63,736 bases of DNA from a bacterium (GCA_016124905.1 WGMV01000028.1:1-63736), one strand, 5' to 3'. Numbered from the stretch's first letter, positions 8,602 through 18,242 are shown. Notes: a model not told the origin generated them from the sequence alone. Program-made: numbers and translations.

Positions 8602-9714
8602 ATGCCTGATTTTATCGAGATTGTTGACGATGCCACCCTTGCCGATGCGGCCTTTGCCCAGGACATAGAGGCAGTACTGACCGCGCTTGAAGGCAGTGAT
8701 GCCGGGCAGGCATTCCTTGCGCAGGTTCAAAGCGGGATTGCCGAAAAGGGCTTTGCTTCCATTCGCATGCATACGTCCCTAAGCCCCGCAGGTGGAGGCG
8801 GCGCGCAGGTTGGCTTCAGTGAAGATGAGCACGGCAATCGCGTGGCCGATATTTATCTGGACCGCGAGCTTCTGGCCAATATCCGCTATTACGCGGAAGA
8901 GAACCCTGAATGGATGGAAGGCCTTTGGCAATCCGGCCAGGGTTATGATGGCACTGGGATGCCGCTTTCGTCCCTGGCGACGGATTATCGGCCCATGACG
9001 CTGGCCAATGCGGTGGTGCATGAGTTGGCCCACATGGTGACCATTGATGCTTCCCTGAGCAACCTTATCCAAGCCTATTCCTACAATGAGGCGGCCTTTT
9101 CGCCGTTGGATAGTTTTGGCGCGTATGTTGAAGCCCTGCGGGCAGCGCAGCCTAACCTGCCGGAATTTTTAAGGGACGACTTGCCGCGCATTCATCTGGA
9201 AGGGCCAACGGGCACCCAGGTGAACGCCACCATTGTGGAGATGCTTGAGAACCCTTCCATTCTCACGGATGCCGGGCTTCCAACGCTGGATGAATTGAGC
9301 CAGGACCCGATGCACCATATTTCCATGTACCGTACCGTGTTGCCTGCCATGAATTTCGTTTCCGACCTCATGATACGCCACAATGAGGAACTGACCATCG
9401 GGGTTGAGGCGCAGGTTGTGCATGATGTGTTTGGCCTTGATAATGGCCGTGAGCATTATGACGATGCATGCCATACCGCGGGCGATGTGACGCTGCCAAC
9501 CGGGCTTGAAGGGGTGCGGCTGGTGGAAGAGCCGACCGCCACGCCCGAAACCTATGTAACCGGGGGGAATGCTCCTGGCAGTATTGCCATTACGATACAG
9601 CGGCTGCCGGCAGAAGAATGCACCGTGTTTGATGCAAGTCATCTTACACGGGATACGGCCGCCTATTACTACCGGCAACAGCTTGCCGAAGAAGCGGCCT
9701 CGCCGTCTCGTTAA
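8602..9714 (+). CDS. Unknown protein with zincin-type HELAH motif
   Basis: This 370-residue protein has no recognisable family but carries VVHELAHMV with H140-E141-x-x-H144, the zinc-binding HExxH signature of zincin metallopeptidases. The motif sits in a hydrophobic helix-like context (LANAVVHELAHMVTID), as real zincins show. A third ligand cannot be assigned with confidence. There is no signal peptide, so the protein is cytoplasmic or exported without one. The ATG at 8602 gives MPDFIEIVDD; SD support is weak (AGGGG about 8 bases upstream). It lies 49 bp after acs. Secreted-effector metalloproteases (for example NleC/NleD types) have such motifs, but nothing here proves that role. Confidence 0.7.
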   Translation: MPDFIEIVDDATLADAAFAQDIEAVLTALEGSDAGQAFLAQVQSGIAEKGFASIRMHTSLSPAGGGGAQVGFSEDEHGNRVADIYLDRELLANIRYYAEENPEWMEGLWQSGQGYDGTGMPLSSLATDYRPMTLANAVVHELAHMVTIDASLSNLIQAYSYNEAAFSPLDSFGAYVEALRAAQPNLPEFLRDDLPRIHLEGPTGTQVNATIVEMLENPSILTDAGLPTLDELSQDPMHHISMYRTVLPAMNFVSDLMIRHNEELTIGVEAQVVHDVFGLDNGREHYDDACHTAGDVTLPTGLEGVRLVEEPTATPETYVTGGNAPGSIAITIQRLPAEECTVFDASHLTRDTAAYYYRQQLAEEAASPSR

Positions 9715-9758
9715 GCGGCATGGTCATCACCTTCACCCTCAAGTAATTTCTGACTCTC

Positions 9759-10454
9759 ATGTACGCCAAGGATCTCATCGCAAACGCCCTTCAGGAGCAG
9801 GAACAAGCCTGGGAACGGCTTGTGCAGGCGATTGAAGCGCGTGCGCAGCCCATCATCGACGAGCTTCTGGTGCCGGATTTGCGGCATATCGCCCAAGCTG
9901 AATGCGGAATTGATTACGATGCGCTGACCGCCGACCAGCAAAGTGATTTTCTTGAAGAATTTCGTAACTTTGTGGCCAGACAACAGGCGCAGTATATGAC
10001 CCTGTACAAGCAGCGCTGCGGGCTAAAGGAAATTCCGGAAATTGTGGATGAGATTACCGATCTTCTAAAGGCGGATAATCCATCGGGTGCGATAAAGCGG
10101 CTGTTGCAGCATGCCGCGGCTATTGAAGGTTTTTACCAGTCACAGACATTTGTTGCCATCCTGGTGGAACTGGATGTGGGCATGTTTAATGACCTGGTGT
10201 TGGAGGGTATGCAGAAAGATCAGGCGCGGGACTTGATCGATGCCATGTACCTTATGGTTGGGCAAACCAATATGGGGGCCGTGGTGGATGCCGCCTATAA
10301 CTGCGCCACCTCAGGCATTATCGACCAGGCCTTGCGGCAGCATGCCGCCGCGATGCGTGAGCATGAAAAAAGCTGGCTGGACCAGGGACATCTGGATGCA
10401 GTGGCGCGGCATATGCGGGAATTTTCCGAGCGGCAATGGGGGGCCGCCGTTTAG
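9759..10454 (+). CDS. Hypothetical alpha-helical protein, 231 aa
   Basis: I do not recognise it. It is rich in Ala, Gln, Glu and Leu, almost certainly helical throughout, with no signal peptide or membrane span. It begins MYAKDLIANALQEQEQAWERL and ends with a charged helix. It follows the zincin-like gene by 44 bp on the same strand and could be co-transcribed. Its stop codon overlaps by four bases that of the convergent lipoprotein gene. Confidence 0.65.
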   Translation: MYAKDLIANALQEQEQAWERLVQAIEARAQPIIDELLVPDLRHIAQAECGIDYDALTADQQSDFLEEFRNFVARQQAQYMTLYKQRCGLKEIPEIVDEITDLLKADNPSGAIKRLLQHAAAIEGFYQSQTFVAILVELDVGMFNDLVLEGMQKDQARDLIDAMYLMVGQTNMGAVVDAAYNCATSGIIDQALRQHAAAMREHEKSWLDQGHLDAVARHMREFSERQWGAAV

Positions 10455-10585
10455 CAGCAGCGTTGGATTTTTTCGCCTGCGCGCTCAATGTCCGCCCCGG
10501 CGCCGCGTACCGTGTTGCCGCAACCGGCAACGGCCATGACAATCATCCCGGCTAGGGCGATTTTTACCAGTGAGGTGAGACGCAT
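10451..10585 (-). CDS. Entericidin-like small lipoprotein
   Basis: This 44-residue lipoprotein has a basic N-terminus (MRLTSLVK), a hydrophobic core and the lipobox VAGC with lipidated Cys22. It then has a short tail NTVRGAGADIERAGEKIQ, which closely fits the entericidin EcnA/EcnB family. Entericidins are small envelope lipoproteins linked to a bacteriolytic toxin/antidote pair in enterics; most alphaproteobacterial copies have no proven role. I chose the ATG at 10585 for its GGAG SD six bases upstream; an ATG at 10597 is also possible. It converges on the preceding gene. Confidence 0.8.
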   Translation of the reverse strand: MRLTSLVKIALAGMIVMAVAGCGNTVRGAGADIERAGEKIQRCC

Positions 10586-10715
10586 AGCTTGCTCCATTCT
10601 TTCTCCCAATGGGTTTCTTATAGCCACAGGCAATCGCGGCGGCAAGGCTTGCGGTGAGCGTGCGCCCGGGGTAGTTTGCGGCAAACAGGAAACATTATCG
10701 AAAATTGGGGCACCG

Positions 10716-11867
10716 ATGGATTTCACGCTTGAGCCGCATTATCAGCAACTGCGCGATGCCGTGCGCGATTTTGCCGAAAACGAGATCAAACCCCGGGCAC
10801 GTGAGCTGGATGAGAAAGAGCAGTTCTCGCCGGAGCTGACGCGCAAGATGGGTGAGCTTGGGCTGTTTGGCATTGTGGTGCCGACGGAATATGGGGGGCA
10901 GGGCATGGATTACATGAGCTATGCCCTTGTGTGCGAGGAGCTGGCGCGGGTGGATGGCAGCCATGCGGCGACCGTGACGGCGCATAATTCGCTCGGCTGC
11001 GGGCCGCTTTATTATTTCGGCAATGATGAGCAGCGGAAGAAATATCTGCCGCAGCTTGGCACCGGCCAGGCGCTTTGGGCGTTCGGGCTGACGGAGCCAT
11101 CGGCGGGGTCGGATTCGCGCGGGTCCAAGACGGTGGCGAAGAAGGTGGATGGCGGCTGGGTCATCAACGGGTCCAAGATTTTTATCACCAACGGCTCCAG
11201 CGACATGTGCGCGGGTGTGACGGTGCAGACGGTGACGGGGCAGGATGCGAAAGGGCGGCCTGAATTCACCTGCTTCATCGTGGAGAAAGGCAACCCCGGA
11301 TGGACGGCCAAACCGCTGAAGCATAAGATGATGTGGCGCGCTTCCGATACGTCGGAGCTTTATTTCAACGATTGCTTTGTGACCGATGATGCGATGCTGG
11401 GTGCGCAGGGGTCTGGTTCCCGTCAGATGCTGGAGACGCTCGACAGCGGCAAGATCGGCATTGCGGCGATGGGTGTGGGCGCGGCGCAGGGGGCGTTTGA
11501 AGCCGCCACGGCTTATGCGAAAGAGCGCAAACAATTCGGCCAGCCGATCGCCAATTTTCAGGCTATTGCCTTCAAGCTGGCGGATATGGAAGTGAAAATC
11601 CAGATGGCGCGTACCTATCTGCACAAGGTGTGCTGGATGCGTGACCGGGGCATGAACATCACCAAGGAAGGCGCGATCGCCAAGCTTTATGCCAGCGAGA
11701 TCGCCAAGGAAGTGTGCGACGAGGCCGTTCAGATCCATGGCGGCTATGGGCTGATGAAGGAATATGACGTGGAGCGCTTCTACCGCGACCAGCGGCTGCT
11801 GCAGATCGGCGAGGGCACGTCGGAAGTGCAGCGGCTGATTATTTCGCGCGCGGTGCTCACGGCGTGA
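10716..11867 (+). CDS. Acyl-CoA dehydrogenase (short/branched-chain type)
   Basis: This FAD enzyme makes the 2,3-enoyl-CoA and passes electrons to ETF. It has 383 residues, the family norm. Domain features in order: N-terminal helices, the FAD/substrate motif LTEPSAGSDS (about 126-135), and the C-terminal signature QIHGGYG followed by IGEGTSEVQR. The Glu at 366 is the catalytic base position of short-chain and 2-methylbutyryl-CoA dehydrogenases. Isovaleryl-CoA dehydrogenases usually have Ala there and use another Glu. The gene precedes a methylcrotonyl-CoA carboxylase subunit, which suggests branched-chain catabolism, but the residue argues against a standard Ivd. The ATG at 10716 follows GGGG. 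Confidence 0.92.
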   Translation: MDFTLEPHYQQLRDAVRDFAENEIKPRARELDEKEQFSPELTRKMGELGLFGIVVPTEYGGQGMDYMSYALVCEELARVDGSHAATVTAHNSLGCGPLYYFGNDEQRKKYLPQLGTGQALWAFGLTEPSAGSDSRGSKTVAKKVDGGWVINGSKIFITNGSSDMCAGVTVQTVTGQDAKGRPEFTCFIVEKGNPGWTAKPLKHKMMWRASDTSELYFNDCFVTDDAMLGAQGSGSRQMLETLDSGKIGIAAMGVGAAQGAFEAATAYAKERKQFGQPIANFQAIAFKLADMEVKIQMARTYLHKVCWMRDRGMNITKEGAIAKLYASEIAKEVCDEAVQIHGGYGLMKEYDVERFYRDQRLLQIGEGTSEVQRLIISRAVLTA

Positions 11868-12899
11868 TTACAAGTGCCAGGCTGGAATGGTTCCCACTTC
11901 AGCCGTGGTGACCAAGGCTTGATACTGCTGGCATAGGCCAATATCCGGAATGAGCTGCTCTGCCAGCTGGCAGAGGATTGGCGCATCGCGCATATAGTGG
12001 CGCGTGGCGCACTCTTCCTGAAGAACGCTGTTTAACATGAGTTGGGCTGGATAGGCCGATTCGAACGGGACTTCATCTGCGGCATGAAGGCCATCCAGTG
12101 AGATTTTGCCCTTTAGATAGCGGTCTTTCATGAGGGTTGGGTCTTTTCCTGAATCCATCAGCACCCATTTTCCTGCCGGGATCTGTTTAACGCTGCCATC
12201 GGACGTAGCAACACAGATGGGATCCTGAATGGATTTGAGCAGGGTTATCCAATGGGGATCGGCACTTTCCAGCATGGAGTGAAACATATCGCGCGAGCAT
12301 GGAGAGAGTTCTGAGCCATGTGTGCACAGCACACGCCGAATGGCAGGCTTAATGGATTCTTCCCATGTGTCCTCGGTTGGGACGAAGCCCATGCTCGACC
12401 AGAGGGATTTGCCATCCCTTTCGCACATGATGGTCAGGGAGTCGTGCCCAAGCCTTGCGGCGAGCATGGCACGAAAGTGCATCAATCCTTTGCCAAGACC
12501 GTTCCCACGGATGGCGGGTGGAATGTTGGTTTCTCCTGGTGGGAAAGATCGGCCTTCCAGCGGAGCAAGCCAATTCTCGTTCAGCGGCTCATAGCCAACA
12601 GACTGGACAGGCTGGGCGTGTGTACGGCCGCCGTTAAACATCACGTCCAGACTAAGAACCGTATTGTTCAGGTTCACGTTCAGAAAGCAGTCTGGAGGCA
12701 GATGGTCCTGCGCGGTGTTTTGCAGAATGGTTAGGAATTCTTCCCAGGTTTGCGGTAATGGGCTTTCGGGCAAATAGTCATGCAGAAAACGGCGAAAATG
12801 GGCATAACTTTCGGCGATGGTTTGTTCCTGAACGGAATAGACGGATTCGTCTTGCCGAAGACCAAAAAAATGGACCAATGTGGTTGTGCCGCTTGCCAT
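11868..12899 (-). CDS. Unknown protein with GNAT-like acetyl-CoA-binding motif
   Basis: The 343-residue protein is not recognisable as a whole. Residues 125-175 look like a GNAT N-acetyltransferase core: RGNGLGKGL at 131-139 fits the motif A pattern (R/Q-x-x-G-x-G), and LWSSMGFVP at 166-174 resembles the usual xxFYxxxGF element. The N- and C-terminal parts are mixed and match nothing I know. There is no signal peptide. It starts 115 bp from the divergent mccB and its stop abuts the stop of the acyl-CoA dehydrogenase gene, so it was probably placed into an older acd-mccB arrangement. Confidence 0.65.
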   Translation of the reverse strand: MASGTTTLVHFFGLRQDESVYSVQEQTIAESYAHFRRFLHDYLPESPLPQTWEEFLTILQNTAQDHLPPDCFLNVNLNNTVLSLDVMFNGGRTHAQPVQSVGYEPLNENWLAPLEGRSFPPGETNIPPAIRGNGLGKGLMHFRAMLAARLGHDSLTIMCERDGKSLWSSMGFVPTEDTWEESIKPAIRRVLCTHGSELSPCSRDMFHSMLESADPHWITLLKSIQDPICVATSDGSVKQIPAGKWVLMDSGKDPTLMKDRYLKGKISLDGLHAADEVPFESAYPAQLMLNSVLQEECATRHYMRDAPILCQLAEQLIPDIGLCQQYQALVTTAEVGTIPAWHL

Positions 12900-13014
12900 G
12901 ACACGTTCTTAAGGGGCCTGCATGACAATATGGTGATGGTTTTGTAACCGCTTGATGGCGTTTTGACTTCATGCTTGACCATTTGACGGCTAAAAGAAAG
13001 CAAACAGAGAGGGT

Positions 13015-14625
13015 ATGATGGCCATTCTTTCCAGCCAGATCGATTCGCAGCTTAAGGCTTTCAAGGAACGCAGCCAACATCATTTGAGACTGCGAGAGCA
13101 ATTGACCCGTATGCTGGAAAAAGCCGCACTGGGGGGCGGCAAAGCGGCAGTGGAGAAACATCGTGGACGCGACAAGCTGATGGCGCGGGAGCGTATCGAG
13201 AGGGTGATCGACCCTGGTACGCCGTTTCTGGAAATGTCGGCGCTGGCGGCGCATGGGCTGTATGACGGCGAGGTGCCCTCCGCCGGGATGGTGACGGGCA
13301 TCGGCGTGGTGAATGGCGTGCCGTGCCTGTTTGTGGCCAATGATGCAACCGTCAAGGGCGGCACCTATTTCCCGATGACGGTGAAGAAGCATTTGCGTGC
13401 GCAGGAAATCGCGCGGGAGAACGGGTTGGCGTGTTTGTATCTGGTGGATTCGGGCGGGGCGTTTTTGCCGATGCAGTCAGAAGTTTTTCCCGACAAGGAG
13501 CATTTCGGGCGAATTTTTTACAATCAGGCGCAGATGTCGGCGGCGGGTATTCCACAGCTGGCGGCGGTGCTGGGCAGTTGCACGGCGGGCGGGGCCTATG
13601 TGCCCGCCATGTGCGACGAGACGATCATAGTGAAGGGCAATGCCACCATCTTTCTGGCAGGGCCGCCGCTGGTGAAGGCGGCCACGGGCGAGGATGTGAG
13701 TGCCGAGGAACTGGGCGGGGCGGAGACGCATACACGGCTTTCCGGTGTGGCGGATCATTACGCCCATGATGAGGAAGAAGCGCTGGAGCGGCTGCGCGGC
13801 ATGGTGAGCGGGTTGAACGTGCCGCCCTTATCGCCGCCCCCTTTTGTGCCTGAGGCGCCGCTTTACCCGGCGGAGGAAATCCTCGGCATTCTGCCCGAGG
13901 ATACGACCAAGACACCGTTTGATGTGCGGGAAATCATTGCGCGGCTCGTGGATGGTTCGCGTTTTGATGAGTTCAAGGCCAATTACGGCACGAGCATTGT
14001 GTGCGGGTTTTCCCGCATTCACGGGTACCCCGTGGGGATTGTGGCAAATAATGGCGTGTTGTTTGCCGAGGCTGCCCTCAAGGCCACGCATTTCATCGAG
14101 CTTTGCGCCAGCCGGAAGATTCCGCTGCTGTTCCTGCAAAATATCACCGGATTTATGGTGGGCAAAAAAGCTGAGGCAGAAGGCATTGCCAAGCATGGCG
14201 CCAAAATGGTGATGGCGGTGAGCAATGCGGCCGTGCCCAAGCTGACGGTGGTGATTGGCGGGTCATACGGCGCGGGGAATTACGGCATGTGTGGCCGTGC
14301 CTTCGGCCCCCGATTCCTGTGGATGTGGCCCAATGCCAAGATCGCGGTGATGGGCGGGGAACAGGCGGCGGGCGTGTTGACCCGCATCCGGGCGGACAGC
14401 CTGGAAAAACAGGGGAAAAAACCCGATGCCAAGTCGCTTAAGACCATTCAGGAGACCATGAGCCGGAAATATGAGGAGGAATCTTCGGCTTATTACAGTA
14501 CGGCCCGGCTGTGGGACGATGGTGTGATAGATCCGCTTAAAACAAGGGGTATCCTCGGGTTGGCGCTGGGTGTTACCCAGTATAAACCGGCGGCGGAGAC
14601 CCGTTTTGGCGTGTTTCGGATGTAA
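13015..14625 (+). CDS. mccB: Methylcrotonyl-CoA carboxylase carboxyltransferase (beta) subunit
   Basis: It transfers the carboxyl group from biotin to 3-methylcrotonyl-CoA in leucine breakdown. The 536-residue length and the order of N- and C-terminal crotonase-like halves match MccB/LiuB. Visible landmarks include [61 protein letters not shown], and [15 protein letters not shown] with the oxyanion-hole glycines. The start has tandem ATG codons (13015 and 13018) behind GAGAGGG. The partner subunits are 7 kb away on the other strand (21685-23683). Confidence 0.93.
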   Translation: MMAILSSQIDSQLKAFKERSQHHLRLREQLTRMLEKAALGGGKAAVEKHRGRDKLMARERIERVIDPGTPFLEMSALAAHGLYDGEVPSAGMVTGIGVVNGVPCLFVANDATVKGGTYFPMTVKKHLRAQEIARENGLACLYLVDSGGAFLPMQSEVFPDKEHFGRIFYNQAQMSAAGIPQLAAVLGSCTAGGAYVPAMCDETIIVKGNATIFLAGPPLVKAATGEDVSAEELGGAETHTRLSGVADHYAHDEEEALERLRGMVSGLNVPPLSPPPFVPEAPLYPAEEILGILPEDTTKTPFDVREIIARLVDGSRFDEFKANYGTSIVCGFSRIHGYPVGIVANNGVLFAEAALKATHFIELCASRKIPLLFLQNITGFMVGKKAEAEGIAKHGAKMVMAVSNAAVPKLTVVIGGSYGAGNYGMCGRAFGPRFLWMWPNAKIAVMGGEQAAGVLTRIRADSLEKQGKKPDAKSLKTIQETMSRKYEEESSAYYSTARLWDDGVIDPLKTRGILGLALGVTQYKPAAETRFGVFRM

Positions 14626-14716
14626 ATCATTAAAATATTTACATAAGTTAACAACCATCACGAATTCTTCATGTTTTTATGGTTAAATGGGACGCTTGAT
14701 TGATTAGGGCATTCCC

Positions 14717-16261
14717 ATGGCGGTATCGCCGCATCCCATGCCGGAGACTAACCATGCGTCCTTAAGCCTGACGCATTTGGAAAAGTGCGACCTTCCGCAG
14801 GGCGGCGCAGTGTTTACGCTTTATATCCCCAAAGATGCCGGACCAAACAGCTTGGGCGCGCTGAGCCGCTTCCTGGAAGGAAAGGGCTGTCATCTGCAGC
14901 CTGAATTCGCCGATAACCCGAGCGAGCCGGTGCTGCGCATCGGCATGCTGGAACAGGCGGACAAGTTGGAAAGCTGGCTGAAGGATGAATTTCCCACCTG
15001 GCAGGAAGCGAACCTGTGGGAGCATGAGGCACGGCTGGACATACCGAGGGACCTGGAAATCAACCCTCTGAAAACACGCGAGCTTGAATATCAGCGCGAA
15101 GGCGTTACCCCCTGGGGTAAGATCCGCAACCGTTTCGGTTATAAAATCGGCCCAATTGCGGGGGCGGCCTTCAATGCCGGTAACGTCATGATGCTGGTTT
15201 CGTCGCTCTCTTCTGGGACGAATGGAAAGATCGACGCGACCCGTATGCTTTCGGCGCTGACTTATATCGCCTCTTCCGCCGTGGTGATCGCCAATTCGGC
15301 AGAGCCTGCCAAAAGCAGGCCACTGGATGAGGTGGTGAAGGAAGCCATCGGCAATATCGATGATCCGGAAACGCGCGGCCTGCTGCAGACCAAGCTGCCC
15401 AACCTCACGCCCTGGGTGGAAAAGATCCAGTACGCAGTGAAGAATAACCCCTGGGAGGTCAAGGCGCTGATGGACAGCCTGGCCGGAGCCTCCATGTTCT
15501 ATGGCGCGCTGCGCAGCGGCCGTCCGGTAACGGCCATGTCCGCCGCGCTTGGAGTTGCCGCCATCGGGGCGCAATTAACGCCCCCGCGCTTCCGCAGCTC
15601 CATCGTCGATATTCAGTATATCAAGGATAAGCTCGACGATATGGGGGTGGCATCCAAATGGGTGAAGCTTCAGGCCGAGCAGCCCATCGTTAAAGGTTTG
15701 TGGGGGCAGTTGCAGAAAGGGTTCCACTGGCTGCAGGAGCATAACCTTGCCGTGTCCGGCTTTCTGGGGGCGCTGTCGAGCGTCGGGTATATGATTTCGG
15801 GCTTTTTGGGTAAGAAATCAGGTGAGAATTCCACGCTTTCGGCCAGTGGGCTGATGTTTTTGACGGGCAATGTGCTGCAATCCATGACCTTGCAGAAGAC
15901 CGGCTTCAGCCTTGGGGACATCACCTTTGCTTCCGCCCATGCCATGCAGGAACAGAACGCCAATGTGGATGCCACGCAGGATGCGACGCAGGAGCGCATT
16001 CACGGCATGGCCATGGCATTGACCAACCAGCCCGAGGTGCACCAGCAGCCCGCCAAAATCAGCCGCCGCATGGTGGCCATGATGGACATCATGAAAACCG
16101 AGCATGAATTGAGCCTGCTGAAACCGGACGGCTACTTGACCAATATGAACTGGAACGAACAGCGCAAACGCGATTTCATCGAGCATCCCTGCACGCCACG
16201 TACGGCCGCGCTGGAACAGATTGCCGCGCAGCAGGGCATGGCGATGCCGATGGCTCAATAA
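14717..16261 (+). CDS. Hypothetical multi-pass membrane protein, 514 aa
   Basis: I do not recognise it. The N-terminal 120 residues are soluble and mixed. Hydrophobic segments then lie near residues 150-175, 178-197, 258-290 (Ala/Gly-rich), 345-370 (NLAVSGFLGALSSVGYMISGF) and 378-395. The C-terminal 110 residues are soluble and Met/Gln/Ala-rich. Many small residues in the hydrophobic parts suggest packed helices. AGGG stands seven bases before the ATG, and the upstream 90 bp are AT-rich with an AACCAT/ATGGTT inverted pair. The convergent gene's stop lies 3 bp away. It could be a lineage-specific membrane or exported protein. Confidence 0.7.
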   Translation: MAVSPHPMPETNHASLSLTHLEKCDLPQGGAVFTLYIPKDAGPNSLGALSRFLEGKGCHLQPEFADNPSEPVLRIGMLEQADKLESWLKDEFPTWQEANLWEHEARLDIPRDLEINPLKTRELEYQREGVTPWGKIRNRFGYKIGPIAGAAFNAGNVMMLVSSLSSGTNGKIDATRMLSALTYIASSAVVIANSAEPAKSRPLDEVVKEAIGNIDDPETRGLLQTKLPNLTPWVEKIQYAVKNNPWEVKALMDSLAGASMFYGALRSGRPVTAMSAALGVAAIGAQLTPPRFRSSIVDIQYIKDKLDDMGVASKWVKLQAEQPIVKGLWGQLQKGFHWLQEHNLAVSGFLGALSSVGYMISGFLGKKSGENSTLSASGLMFLTGNVLQSMTLQKTGFSLGDITFASAHAMQEQNANVDATQDATQERIHGMAMALTNQPEVHQQPAKISRRMVAMMDIMKTEHELSLLKPDGYLTNMNWNEQRKRDFIEHPCTPRTAALEQIAAQQGMAMPMAQ

Positions 16262-16263
16262 GG

Positions 16264-16650
16264 CTAGACGCTGGCGCCTGCGGCTTCGTTGAAGCGTTGT
16301 TCCAGGTTCTGCAAATCACTCAGTACCCTATCGAGAAACTCGATCTGCTCAAGCTGATCGGGCTGGCTCTGAATCTGTGACCGCTGGTTATTTACCACGT
16401 TACGTACATGCTGATCGAAACGGATGGCGTTCAGAATATTGCCGGTGGCTGTTTGCGCGGAGGTTTCCAGAAGCCGGTCCACGCTGCGCAGGTAGGTGAT
16501 GATATCGGAACCGTCGAAGGTGATTTTTTCATCGCCGTCCTTGCCTTCTTTCAATTCTTCCGGGAACAACGTGTCGCGGAAGGTGATGCGCTCATTGCGT
16601 GCCTGCTGCGCGTAGGCGGTCAGGTGGGGATAGGGCGTTGCCTGGCTCAT
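16264..16650 (-). CDS. Hypothetical protein, 128 aa
   Basis: A small, hydrophilic, probably helical protein that I do not recognise. It starts MSQATPYPHLTAYAQQARNE and ends FNEAAGASV; Gln and Asp are frequent and no membrane span is seen. AGGAC upstream of the ATG at 16650 supports that start over longer in-frame ones. It lies downstream of lysA on the same strand, separated by a 133-bp AT-rich gap, so it probably has its own promoter. Confidence 0.65.
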   Translation of the reverse strand: MSQATPYPHLTAYAQQARNERITFRDTLFPEELKEGKDGDEKITFDGSDIITYLRSVDRLLETSAQTATGNILNAIRFDQHVRNVVNNQRSQIQSQPDQLEQIEFLDRVLSDLQNLEQRFNEAAGASV

Positions 16651-16783
16651 TGTCGTCCTCATTAATAACATTTATTTTTCGCATAATGTTTAATTTCACT
16701 TTCCAGTAAAGAAAAATATTTTTCACCACATTATGATTATGTGGAATTGTGGTGTGGAATTTCCCCGGTAGAAAGGGGCCTTT
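16651..16783 (-). promoter_or_regulatory. AT-rich gap between lysA and the 128-aa gene, with inverted repeats
   Basis: This gap is much more AT-rich than the genes around it. It has CCACAT...ATGTGG around a 7-base centre and a 14-base palindrome GAAAAATATTTTTC close by. It must hold the end of the lysA transcript and the promoter of the next gene. I cannot fix -10/-35 boxes with confidence. Confidence 0.3.
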
Positions 16784-18046
16784 TTAAAGCCAGGAGGGGA
16801 TGGATTGATGCTTGATGAGGTCTTCGTATGTCTGGCGCGGATGGGTGATGGCCCAGTTTGCGTCTTTTACCATGCATTCGGCCAGGCGGGGGCGGGCATT
16901 GTAGGTGCCGGCCATGACGGCGCCATAGGCACCGGCGGAACGGAAGGCGACCAGATCGCCCGGTTTAAGATGAGGTAGGGCACGCTGCTCGGCGAAGATG
17001 TCGCCGGTTTCGCAGACGGGCCCGACCACGTCGAAAGGTGTCAGGGCTGCGTCGGCCGAGGCTTCCCGCACGGGGACAATGTCGTGATGCGCGCCGTAGA
17101 GGGAGGGGCGGATGAGGTCGTTCATGCCCGCATCAAGGATGAGGTAGGTGCGGCTGGCGCCTTGTTTCACATAGAGCACGCGGCTGACTAAAACGCCTGC
17201 ATTGCCGACCATGACGCGGCCAGGCTCGCACAGCATGCGCAGGTTCAGATGGCTTAAGGTGCGGCGGATGATGGCGGCATAATCGGTGAGGGTGGGGGCG
17301 GTCTGGTGTTCGTGGTAGCGGATGCCGAAGCCGCCGCCGACATCGATGCTTTCGATGGTCAGGCCGTTGCCGCGGAGGTCTTCCACGAAACTGGCGACGC
17401 GGTTGAAGGCCATCTCAAACGGCTGCAGGTCGAGCAGTTGAGAGCCGATATGCACGCTTACGCCCTTAACGGCGATGTGGGGCATACCGGCTGCGCGCGT
17501 ATAGAGCGCGAGCGCTTGCTTCATGTCGATGCCGAATTTGCTTTCCTTCTGGCCGGTGGAGATTTTGGCGTGGGTTTTGGGGTCGACATCCGGGTTGATG
17601 CGGAAGGCGACGGGGGCTTTGACGTTTAAGCTGGCGGCGACTTCGTTCAGTGCGTCCAGTTCCGGTTCGGATTCGACGTTGAACTGCATGATGTTTTGCG
17701 AGAGGGCGTAATGCATTTCCTCTCGCGTTTTGCCGACGCCGGAAAAGACGATGCGGTTTGCAGGGATGCCCGCGTGCAGGGCTTTGCGGATCTCCCCTTC
17801 GGAGACCACATCGGCGCCCGCGCCGAGCTTGGCGAAAAGGTGGAGAATGGCGAGGGAATCATTTGCCTTTACAGCGTAGCATATCTGGTGGTTCAGGCCT
17901 TGCAGGGCTTCGTTGAACACCGTGTAATGCCGCGCGATGGTAGCGCTGCTGTAGCAGTAAAACGGCGTGCCGAGTTCTTTGGCGAGTTGCTCAAGAGAGA
18001 CGGATTCGGCGTGAAGCGTGCCGTTTTTATAATCGAAATGGTCCAT
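16784..18046 (-). CDS. lysA: Diaminopimelate decarboxylase
   Basis: This PLP enzyme (fold type III) makes L-lysine from meso-diaminopimelate. The 420-residue protein has the PLP-lysine region YCYSSATIARHY...YAVKAND (lysine near residue 58), the glycine-rich phosphate loop DVGGGFGIRY, and the C-terminal motif CETGDIFAEQR with the substrate-site cysteine. It is the last gene of argH-lptM-lysA, four bases after lptM. A downstream dapF, often next in this group, is missing. Confidence 0.95.
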   Translation of the reverse strand: MDHFDYKNGTLHAESVSLEQLAKELGTPFYCYSSATIARHYTVFNEALQGLNHQICYAVKANDSLAILHLFAKLGAGADVVSEGEIRKALHAGIPANRIVFSGVGKTREEMHYALSQNIMQFNVESEPELDALNEVAASLNVKAPVAFRINPDVDPKTHAKISTGQKESKFGIDMKQALALYTRAAGMPHIAVKGVSVHIGSQLLDLQPFEMAFNRVASFVEDLRGNGLTIESIDVGGGFGIRYHEHQTAPTLTDYAAIIRRTLSHLNLRMLCEPGRVMVGNAGVLVSRVLYVKQGASRTYLILDAGMNDLIRPSLYGAHHDIVPVREASADAALTPFDVVGPVCETGDIFAEQRALPHLKPGDLVAFRSAGAYGAVMAGTYNARPRLAECMVKDANWAITHPRQTYEDLIKHQSIPSWL

Positions 18047-18050
18047 GGTA

Positions 18051-18242
18051 TCAGCGTCTCAAACTGGGGTCGTATACAGGGTTTTTCAGCGTTTCCACAT
18101 CCGGCATGGATTTTTCCGGCAGCACGCCGCTCGGGCTGGATTCCCGCGTGTCGTCGTCCGGCAGGCGGAGGTCGCGCTTCACGCCGCAGGCGCAGAGGCT
18201 GAGGATAAGCAGGTTCATGACTAACAGACGGGTGAGGGTCAT
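18051..18242 (-). CDS. lptM: LptM-like (YifL-type) small lipoprotein
   Basis: A 63-residue lipoprotein: hydrophobic signal, lipobox with lipidated Cys19 (L-C-A-C), then GVKRDLRLP. The LptM/YifL family has C-G-x-K-G-P-L-x-x-P at the mature end; here Arg-Asp replaces Gly-Pro. In E. coli LptM helps the LptDE outer-membrane LPS translocon mature. The argH-lptM-lysA order supports the call. The start overlaps the argH stop (ATGA), so translation is coupled. The rest of the protein is a short hydrophilic tail. Confidence 0.82.
   Translation of the reverse strand: MTLTRLLVMNLLILSLCACGVKRDLRLPDDDTRESSPSGVLPEKSMPDVETLKNPVYDPSLRR

Noticed and set aside
13015-14625. Propionyl-CoA carboxylase beta subunit
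   Set aside because: Neighbouring HMG-CoA lyase and LiuC-like hydratase genes, and MccB-like motifs, favour methylcrotonyl-CoA.
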